DNA from: DASPJR01 sp035628505 | Lineage (GTDB): Bacteria > Planctomycetota > SZUA-567 > H5-PLA8 | Direction: 5' to 3' | NCBI GenBank assembly: GCA_035628505.1 | Contig: DASPJR010000048.1 | Coordinates: 1-29,822, forward strand | Length of the DNA stretch: 29,822 nt | Part shown: piece by piece, positions 24,675-29,822 of the stretch | Layout of the letters: each line of letters begins with the position of its first letter | Position numbering within the stretch: position 1 is the first letter of the stretch | Notes under the pieces: generated by a model | What the model saw: only the letters and a program-made list of their open reading frames with translations | Databases searched by the model: none | Told to the model about the DNA's origin: nothing | Made by a program: the position numbers and the translations under genes

Positions 24675-24890
24675 ATGAATTCGATCCCGCTCGCTGAAGC
24701 AAAAGAGCACTTGCCCGATCTAGTCGAAAAAGTATGCGACACCCGCGAGCCGGTCTACATTGAGACCGCTTCAGGAAAGCTCGTCAAAGTTGTACCTGTT
24801 CCCATTCCGATCGGCCGACGAAACGGACGCGACGTTTACAAGCTCGAAGATATGCAGCACCTCGACTTACCACCTTATGATGCCGAGTAG
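24675..24890 (+). CDS. Phd/YefM-like antitoxin
   Basis: This 71-aa protein begins MNSIPLAEAKEHLPDLVEKV and continues EPVYIETASGKLVKVVP. That is the Phd/YefM fold pattern, in which the N-terminal half dimerises and binds the operator. The C-terminus (DVYKLEDMQHLDLPPYDAE) would wrap the toxin. The frame opens 26 codons earlier, but that segment overlaps the promoter and has no ribosome site, so I prefer this start. It precedes the toxin-like gene by 2 nt, which is the classic antitoxin-first order. It would neutralise the toxin and repress the pair. Confidence 0.75.
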   Translation: MNSIPLAEAKEHLPDLVEKVCDTREPVYIETASGKLVKVVPVPIPIGRRNGRDVYKLEDMQHLDLPPYDAE

Positions 24891-24892
24891 GC

Positions 24893-25210
24893 ATGGCGGA
24901 GCCTCTTGAAATCTATAATGTAGCCGTTCCTGTGGGTGAGAGCACCGACCTGCGTCCCTTCGTTATTGTGCACGTCTCCTCTGCCGGAATGCACGGTCTG
25001 CCGCTCTCAGCTCAACTCGACTGCTATGTTCGCACTCGCGATTTTCTGATCGAGCCAAGCGACCCCGATTTCGGCAAGACAGGGCTTGCGAAGAAATCTT
25101 ATGTGCTGGGCATCCATGAATTCCAGATAACGCCATCCGATCTACGAATGCGCCGCGGAGAACTGACTGGCGATCTGGCGCGCCGCTTTCTCGAATGGTA
25201 CGGTAGATAG
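24893..25210 (+). CDS. MazF/PemK-like toxin candidate
   Basis: This 105-aa protein follows the antitoxin-like gene by 2 nt. Features shared with PemK/MazF-type endoribonucleases are an N-terminal RPFVIVHVSSAG strand, the central FLIEPSDPDFGKTGLAKKSYVLG (compare TGL..xSYI in MazF) and a final RRGELTGDLARRFLEWYG. It would cleave mRNA when free of its partner. The match is by pattern, not by a complete active-site reading, so the toxin family is likely but not certain. Three short plus-strand genes in a gene-poor stretch fit a mobile or accessory module. Confidence 0.65.
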   Translation: MAEPLEIYNVAVPVGESTDLRPFVIVHVSSAGMHGLPLSAQLDCYVRTRDFLIEPSDPDFGKTGLAKKSYVLGIHEFQITPSDLRMRRGELTGDLARRFLEWYGR

Positions 25211-25534
25211 ATGCGGGCTGAAAATTATGATGAACGCGCCCAAGAGCCAAGAGTCGCTATTTGACCCCTTATCGTCCACTCCCTATTCCGCTTGACTTCT
25301 TTCTGTCGAATCTTAACTTCGCCCTCGGATTTCTGTAGTTGTTCGTCGTTCTTTGACAACGCGGGCAAGACTCATTTCGTGACGACGGCTCTGCCGCCGG
25401 CATGAATCGGGGCCAGTTGACGATCGTGGGAGAAGCGCGCTCTTTACATAGGCGCTACCGAAGAAGAAAAGGCCGGCGCTCTTAGCAGGGCGCGGCCTGA
25501 AACTTTCAGGTTCCCGTACCGCGGTCCGATGGCT
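25211..25534. other. Intergenic stretch upstream of the glycine riboswitch
   Basis: No gene is seen. A weak promoter-like pair TTGACC (25261) and TATTCC (25284) with 17-bp spacing is present. A bulged GC-rich hairpin (GGCC-g-GCGC / GCGC-GGCC, 25471-25497) precedes the riboswitch and may end the toxin transcript or be part of the gcv leader. Confidence 0.4.
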
Positions 25535-25690
25535 CCCTGGAGAGTTTCATCGCTGAGCAGCGCGATGAACACCGAAGGGGAAGAAGGGCGTTTCTTGTTA
25601 CAAGTTTCTGGTTTCTAGTTGCAGTGAACCAGAAACTAGAAACCACAAACCAGAAACCGCCGTTCGAATCTCTCAGGTACACGGACAGGG
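25535..25690 (+). promoter_or_regulatory. Glycine riboswitch (single aptamer, enlarged variable arm) controlling the gcv operon
   Basis: Glycine-binding aptamer elements appear in order. The P1 strand CCCTG (25535-25539) is followed by GGAGAG and a perfect 8-bp hairpin TTCATCGC / GCGATGAA. ACACCGAAGGGG comes next, then a variable arm, and finally AATCTCTCAGGTA and GGACAGGG, where CAGGG (25686-25690) closes P1. Only one aptamer is evident; there is no second CCGAAGG/CTCTCAGG set. The arm between 25581 and 25665 is about 85 nt, against roughly 15-25 nt usual, because it contains a heptad palindrome. The switch is expected to raise gcv expression when glycine is plentiful. Downstream, GCGG-CCGC-GCGG segments (25712-25741) can pair in alternative ways and may be the expression platform. 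Confidence 0.92.
25604..25658. repeat. Palindromic heptad array inside the riboswitch arm
   Basis: Heptads GTTTCTG and GTTTCTA (25604-25617) are followed by the mirrored units AGAAACT, AGAAACC, ACAAACC and AGAAACC (25631-25658). The two halves can pair, for example GGTTTCTAGTT with AACTAGAAACC, or GTTTCTGGTTT with AAACCAGAAAC, so the array folds as a hairpin. Confidence 0.85.
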
Positions 25691-25786
25691 CTGAACGAAT
25701 CGCTACCGGGTGCGGCTGTAACCGCATGCGGCAGCACCACCGTTCGGCTCGCGTCGTTGTTTTCCCAAAAGCAGGAGTGACTGCCC

Positions 25787-26875
25787 GTGGCTCACCGCAC
25801 CGCCTTATACGATATTCATATTGCTCTTGGCGCGAAGGTCATCGACTTCGGCGGCTGGGACATGCCTGTCGATTATCCCACTCACATTCTGCAGGAACAC
25901 ACCGCCACGCGCACCGCCGCCGGCCTCTTCGACACCGGCCACATGGGCGAACTGCTCGTCGAAGGCCCGGGCGCGCTCGAAAGTCTCCAGCGCACCGTCA
26001 GCCGCGATCTGGGCGGAATGGAAGACGGCCAGGGCCGCTATACGCTTCTGACCAACGAACGCGGTACGGTCATCGACGATCTGATCGTCTTCAAGCAGGC
26101 GGACAACAAGTATTACATCGTCACTAACGCTGGCACGCGCGAAGGCGACGCGGCTCAGATTAAGGCTCACCTGAAGAACGCGACACTGACCGACCTGCTG
26201 CCCGAGACGCACAAGCTGGACCTGCAGGGCCCGAAGACGTTCGAGATTCTTGCGAAGCTCTCAAAGGGCGAGTTCAAGAAACTCAAGCGCTTCCGCTGGA
26301 CCACTGCAGACGTTGCGGGCATTCCGACGATCGTTTCAAAGAGCGGCTACACGGGCGAGCCGAATGGCGTCGAACTGTTCTTCCCGAAAAAAGATGCAGT
26401 GAAAATGTGGAACGCGCTGATGGACGCCGGCAAGCCGCTGGGCATGCTGCCGTGCGGGCTCGGCGCGCGCGACACGCTGCGCCTGGAATGCTGCTTGCCG
26501 CTATATGGGCATGAGCTTTCGCTGGATATTACCCCGCTTGAAGCCGGGCTTGATTGGGCCGTGTCACTCGAAAAAGACTTCGTCGGCGTCGAGGCGCTGA
26601 GAAAACAGAAAGCAGCGGGCGTTCCGCGCGCGCTGGCCGCGCTGAAGTTTACCGGCCGCCAGCCGGCACGCGCCGATCACCCGGTGTTCGCAGGCGACAA
26701 GAAAGTCGGCTACGTCACCAGCGGCACATTCGGGCCCACGGTCGGCGGCGCCATCGCGCTGGCTCTGGTGGAGACGCCGGCGGCCGCGATTGGAACGGCA
26801 CTGCAGGCGGAAGTGCGTGGCAACCGGATTGATGCGGTTGTCGTGGAGAAGCCGTTCTACAAGCCGGGCAAGTAA
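25787..26875 (+). CDS. gcvT: Glycine cleavage system T protein (aminomethyltransferase)
   Basis: GcvT takes the aminomethyl group from the lipoyl arm of H protein and, with tetrahydrofolate, releases ammonia and methylene-THF. The 362-aa product shows the family pattern: FGGWDMPVDYP near the N-terminus, FDTGHMGELLVEGPGALESLQRTVSRDL, the folate-region YTGEPNGVELFFP, then GLGARDTLRLECCLPLYGHEL and the C-terminal barrel (GYVTSGTFGPTVGGAIALALV). The length is normal. The start is GTG at 25787, preceded by AGGAG at a 9-nt spacing, and begins AHRTALYD as is typical. It is the first gene after the glycine riboswitch and heads a gcvT-H-PA-PB operon. Confidence 0.97.
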   Translation: MAHRTALYDIHIALGAKVIDFGGWDMPVDYPTHILQEHTATRTAAGLFDTGHMGELLVEGPGALESLQRTVSRDLGGMEDGQGRYTLLTNERGTVIDDLIVFKQADNKYYIVTNAGTREGDAAQIKAHLKNATLTDLLPETHKLDLQGPKTFEILAKLSKGEFKKLKRFRWTTADVAGIPTIVSKSGYTGEPNGVELFFPKKDAVKMWNALMDAGKPLGMLPCGLGARDTLRLECCLPLYGHELSLDITPLEAGLDWAVSLEKDFVGVEALRKQKAAGVPRALAALKFTGRQPARADHPVFAGDKKVGYVTSGTFGPTVGGAIALALVETPAAAIGTALQAEVRGNRIDAVVVEKPFYKPGK

Positions 26876-26935
26876 GCAAGAAGGAGCGGGTGCGGGCCTG
26901 CTGTTTGACTGACAATAAATGAGGGAGCTGAAAAC

Positions 26936-27322
26936 ATGAGCAACGTTCTGCCGGGACTGAAGTACTCCAAGGAACACGAATGGGTGAAAGTGGAAGGCAA
27001 CGTTGCGAGCATCGGCATCACCGATCACGCGCAGAGCCAGCTTGGCGACATCGTCTTCATCGAGCTGCCCAAGGTCGGCGCGTCGGTGCAGTACATGAAG
27101 CCGATGGGCGTGGTTGAATCGGTGAAAGCGGCCAGCGACATCTTCAGCCCGCTGACCGGCAAAGTTGTCGCCGTGAACGATCAGCTGACGAAAACGCCCG
27201 AGGCGGTGAACAAGGATTGCTACGGCGGCGGCTGGATGGTGAAAGTTGAAATCAGCAAAGCCGACGAGCTCAGCGGCCTGATGGACGACAAAGCTTACGC
27301 CGCGTTTGTGGCGAAGGCCTGA
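26936..27322 (+). CDS. gcvH: Glycine cleavage system H protein (lipoyl carrier)
   Basis: This 128-aa swinging-arm protein carries the aminomethyl group between P, T and L proteins. The lipoylated lysine is K64 in VVESVKAASDIFSPLTG, in the usual place. YSKEHEWVKVEGNVASIGITDHAQSQLGDIVFIELP is the standard N-terminal hammerhead domain, and GGGWMVKVEISKADEL the C-terminal part. AGGGAG lies before the ATG. It is 60 bp after gcvT and 58 bp before gcvPA, with a hairpin in the latter gap. Confidence 0.98.
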   Translation: MSNVLPGLKYSKEHEWVKVEGNVASIGITDHAQSQLGDIVFIELPKVGASVQYMKPMGVVESVKAASDIFSPLTGKVVAVNDQLTKTPEAVNKDCYGGGWMVKVEISKADELSGLMDDKAYAAFVAKA

Positions 27323-27326
27323 TGTG

Positions 27327-27346
27327 GAGCAAGCTTTAGCTTGCTC
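27327..27346. other. Intergenic hairpin between gcvH and gcvPA
   Basis: GAGCAAGC-ttta-GCTTGCTC forms a perfect 8-bp stem 4 nt after the gcvH stop. There is no T-run, so it is more likely an mRNA-stability or partial-attenuation element, or a dispersed repeat, than a full terminator. It could help make more H protein than P protein. Confidence 0.5.
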
Positions 27347-27380
27347 AATTCTGATTGCAAAAGAGAACGAAGGATAAATC

Positions 27381-28715
27381 ATGACGTACATTCCCCACAC
27401 GCCGGCCGAACGCGAAGCGATGCTCAGCGCCGTCGGCATCAAGAGCCTCGACGATCTGTTCGCGCACCTGCCTGCTGAAGTCAAAGCCGGCGTGCTCGAT
27501 CTGCCGAAGGGCCTGGGCGAGATGGAACTCTCGCAGGAGATGGCTCGCCGCGCGCGCAAGAACAAGGCGACAAATGAGCTGACGTGTTTCCTCGGCGCTG
27601 GCGCGTACGACCATTTCATTCCGCCGGTCGTCGATCAGCTCGTGCTGCGCGGTGAACTCTACAGCGCGTACACACCGTATCAGCCCGAGATCAGCCAGGG
27701 CATCCTGCAGATCATCTACGAATTCCAGACGATGATGGCATCGCTCTGCGGCTGCGACGTCTCGAACGCTTCTCTTTACGATGGCGCCACGGCGCTGGTC
27801 GAAGGCTGCCAGATGGCGGTGCGCCACACGGGCCGCAACAAACTGCTGCTGGATGGCGCGATTCACCCGCACTACATCGACACGGCTAAAGCGCTGCTGG
27901 GTGTTCAAGGCATTGAGGTACAGGTCATCTCGCCGAAAGCGGGCGAGTTCCGCAGCGACATTCGTGGCTTAAGCGCCGCGATGAACGATCAGACGGCTGC
28001 GATCGTCGTGGGCTATCCGAACTTTTACGGCTCAATCGACGACATCGCTTCAGCCGCTGACACCGCACATAAAGCCGGCGGCATGCTCGTGGCGGTATCG
28101 AATCCATTTGCCTTCGGCTTGCTGCAGCCTGCCGGCGCGCTCGGCGCGGACGTGGTCTGCGGCGAAGGGCAGAGCGTCGGCGTACCGCTGCAATTTGGCG
28201 GGCCGTACCTCGGATATATCTGCTGCAAGAAAGATTTCGTCCGCCGCATGCCCGGCCGCCTGGTCGGCCAGACGCTGGACATGAAAGGCCGGCGATCGTT
28301 CACGCTGACGCTACAGGCGCGCGAGCAGCACATTCGCCGCGAGAAAGCGACGAGCAACATCTGCACGAACACGGCGCTATGCGCAATGATGTCGCACTTC
28401 TATATGAGCTGCCTCGGCAAGAGCGGATTGAAGCGCGCTGCCGAACTCTCGCTTATGAAAGCCGACCTGCTGCGCCAGAAACTGCGCGGCGTAAAAGGCG
28501 TGAGCGTCCCCGAGTACGCCGTTTTCAACGAATTTGTAATCGAGACGAGCAAGCCGGCGAAACAGGTGCTCGACGGCATGCTTAAGGCCGGCGTGCTTGG
28601 CGGACTGGACTTGGGCATCTACGACAAAGCGCGTGCGAACCAGATTCTCGTTGCAGTGACGGAAAAGCGGACAGAAGCGGAAATTGAGAGATTTGTGAGC
28701 CTTGTCGCAGAATAG
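27381..28715 (+). CDS. gcvPA: Glycine dehydrogenase (decarboxylating) subunit 1 (P protein alpha)
   Basis: This is the N-terminal half of the split P protein, 444 aa, the usual length. With subunit 2 it decarboxylates glycine and loads the aminomethyl group on H protein. Typical motifs are YIPHTPAEREAML at the start, FLGAGAYDHFIPPVVDQL, YTPYQPEISQGILQIIYEFQTMM, SLYDGATALVEG, and GEGQSVGVPLQFGGPYLGYI. The PLP lysine is on the other subunit. GAAGGA precedes the ATG. Its last 14 nt overlap the frame of a small membrane protein, which separates it from gcvPB. Confidence 0.97.
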   Translation: MTYIPHTPAEREAMLSAVGIKSLDDLFAHLPAEVKAGVLDLPKGLGEMELSQEMARRARKNKATNELTCFLGAGAYDHFIPPVVDQLVLRGELYSAYTPYQPEISQGILQIIYEFQTMMASLCGCDVSNASLYDGATALVEGCQMAVRHTGRNKLLLDGAIHPHYIDTAKALLGVQGIEVQVISPKAGEFRSDIRGLSAAMNDQTAAIVVGYPNFYGSIDDIASAADTAHKAGGMLVAVSNPFAFGLLQPAGALGADVVCGEGQSVGVPLQFGGPYLGYICCKKDFVRRMPGRLVGQTLDMKGRRSFTLTLQAREQHIRREKATSNICTNTALCAMMSHFYMSCLGKSGLKRAAELSLMKADLLRQKLRGVKGVSVPEYAVFNEFVIETSKPAKQVLDGMLKAGVLGGLDLGIYDKARANQILVAVTEKRTEAEIERFVSLVAE

Positions 28716-28938
28716 CTCGAAATGGCGTGGATTTCTTAAAGCGGTGCTGGTTGATTTTGGTCTCCATTGCGGTGCCATCGCAGGAGCGGTTCTCGCCGTT
28801 TTTCTCGGGCAGGGTTTGTTTGGAGTCGGAACGGGAATGCTCATCGCAGCGGCGGTTTGCACCATCGCAGGAGCAGCGGCCGGAATCGCGGCCGGGAAGT
28901 TTCTTGCAAGACGTCTTAGTCTTGAAGATGCGGAGTAG
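28702..28938 (+). CDS. Small two-TM membrane protein inside the gcv operon
   Basis: A 78-aa frame starts at TTG 28702 (overlapping the last 14 nt of gcvPA) and ends 3 nt before the gcvPB start. It contains two glycine/alanine-rich hydrophobic segments at about 20-38 and 41-66 (GAIAGAVLAVFLGQGLFG; GMLIAAAVCTIAGAAAGIAA), then a basic/acidic tail KFLARRLSLEDAE. There is no ATG in frame; the GTG at 28743 is an alternative start. I do not recognise a family. Its tight placement between the two halves of P protein, which are normally adjacent, argues that it is translated. A role in glycine uptake or membrane anchoring is only speculation. Confidence 0.6.
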   Translation: MSQNSSKWRGFLKAVLVDFGLHCGAIAGAVLAVFLGQGLFGVGTGMLIAAAVCTIAGAAAGIAAGKFLARRLSLEDAE

Positions 28939-28941
28939 AGA

Positions 28942-29822
28942 ATGGAACTGATCTTCGAAAAATCACACAAGGGCCGGCGCGAGAATTACTTTCCGGTTGA
29001 GAATCCGCAGGGCGCGCGCAGCGCGGCGCAGATTGTGCCGGCCGCGTTTCAGCGCACGGCTCCGCCGGATCTGCCTGAACTGAGCGAGCTTGAATTCGTG
29101 CGGCATGTGCTCGCGCTTTCGCGGCGGCAGGTCGGCATCGACAGCACCTTCTACCCGCTCGGGTCGTGTACGATGAAGTACAACCCGAAGATCAACGAGG
29201 CCGTGGCGCGCGATCCGGGATTCGCGACCATGCACCCGCTGCAGCCGGCAAACACCGCGCAGGGGACGCTGGAACTCATGTACGAGCTCGAGCGCGGCCT
29301 GAGCAACATCACCGGCATGGATGAGGTGACGCTCAACGGCCTCGCCGGTGCGCATGGCGAGCTGACCGGCATCATGCTGATCCGCGCTTATCACGAATCG
29401 CGCGGCGATAAGAAGCGGAATAAGATTCTCGTCCCCACTGCCGCGCACGGCACGAATCCGGCCAGCGCGGCGCTGTGCGGCTACGACGTCGTTTCGATTC
29501 CCGGCACCGAAGAGGGCGAAGTCGATCTCAAAGGACTCGACGCCGCGCTCGATGACACCGTCGCGGGATTGATGCTTACGAATCCGAACACGCTCGGCCT
29601 GTTTGAGACGCAGATTCGCATCATTCAGAAGAAAGTTCATGATGCCGGAGGGCTGCTCTATTACGACGGCGCAAACCTGAACGCGATCCTCGGCGTCGCA
29701 CGCCCCGGCGACATGGGCTTCGACGTCGTCCATCTCAATCTGCACAAGACCTTTTCGACGCCGCACGGAGGCGGCGGCCCCGGCGCCGGCCCGGTCGGCG
29801 TGAAGGAACGCCTGCGGCCGTT
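28942..29822 (+). CDS. gcvPB: Glycine dehydrogenase (decarboxylating) subunit 2 (P protein beta), 3' end outside window
   Basis: ATG at 28942 follows GGAG by 6 nt, and the frame is open to the right edge (293 complete codons of about 480 expected). The protein shows the PLP-binding core: GIDSTFYPLGSCTMKYNPKIN, MHPLQPANTAQGTLELMYEL, AHGTNPASAA, YYDGANLNAI and HLNLHKTFSTPHGGGGPGAG, where K269 forms the Schiff base with PLP. It pairs with GcvPA to make glycine decarboxylase. The gene is truncated only by the window edge; no frameshift is seen. Confidence 0.97.
   Translation, partial: MELIFEKSHKGRRENYFPVENPQGARSAAQIVPAAFQRTAPPDLPELSELEFVRHVLALSRRQVGIDSTFYPLGSCTMKYNPKINEAVARDPGFATMHPLQPANTAQGTLELMYELERGLSNITGMDEVTLNGLAGAHGELTGIMLIRAYHESRGDKKRNKILVPTAAHGTNPASAALCGYDVVSIPGTEEGEVDLKGLDAALDDTVAGLMLTNPNTLGLFETQIRIIQKKVHDAGGLLYYDGANLNAILGVARPGDMGFDVVHLNLHKTFSTPHGGGGPGAGPVGVKERLRP

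Noticed and set aside
25261..25289. TTGACC-17-TATTCC as the gcv promoter
   Set aside because: The hexamers are moderate matches about 250 bp before the riboswitch, and other weak pairs occur in the same AT-richer stretch, so it is not called as a feature.
28942..29822. gcvPB as a broken gene, since no stop is reached
   Set aside because: The frame is clean with all expected motifs and simply reaches the window edge.
1..29822. tRNA or rRNA genes
   Set aside because: I saw no cloverleaf with conserved TTCGANNC-type arms and no rRNA core sequence on either strand, although a by-eye reading could miss a tRNA.

Overview
The window looks like chromosomal DNA from a GC-rich bacterium of the Planctomycetota/PVC type. 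The main evidence is a PSCyt1-PSCyt2(DUF1549)-PSD1(DUF1553) protein next to a DUF1501 protein, a 1090-aa propeller-HEAT-cytochrome c protein, and a secreted FAD-dependent oxidoreductase with carbohydrate-binding-like domains. Solibacter-type Acidobacteriota share several of these families, so the phylum is an inference and is not proven by the sequence.

Layout. 1-3990 (minus): PSD1-family cytochrome protein and a Tat-exported DUF1501 protein (runs off the left edge). 4130-8329 (plus): a divergent AraC regulator and a large exported haem-binding protein. 8330-8619: a gene-free spacer with two inverted copies of a structured repeat. 8620-13393 (minus): an apparent three-gene flavin operon made of a secreted FAD oxidoreductase, a membrane FMN-binding/4Fe-4S protein of NosR/RnfG type, and ApbE, the enzyme that attaches FMN to such proteins. 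13642-16537 (minus): an OmpR-type response regulator followed by its histidine kinase. 16591-17809 (minus): an exported VWA protein with a clear intrinsic terminator. 18033-21897 (plus): two GspF/PilC-like proteins, a 4-TM unknown and hemC, closely packed behind a good sigma70-like promoter. 21952-25210: an accessory-looking stretch with a protein joining an HTH to a sigma-region-2-like segment, a small unknown protein, a YdeI-like protein and an antitoxin/toxin pair. 25535-29822 (plus): a glycine riboswitch followed by gcvT-gcvH-gcvPA-(small membrane protein)-gcvPB, with gcvPB cut by the right edge.

How the genes work together. The right end is a complete regulatory unit: a glycine-sensing leader controls the T, H and split P proteins of the glycine cleavage system. 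The L protein is not in the window. The 8.6-13.4 kb cluster is the most system-like novelty: a periplasmic flavoenzyme, a membrane flavin/iron-sulfur electron carrier and its flavin transferase are encoded head to tail, which suggests an extracytoplasmic electron-transfer chain. Three spots carry degenerate 7-bp-period repeats with different motifs. One sits in the variable arm of the riboswitch, and another provides the Shine-Dalgarno and start region of the FMN-binding gene.
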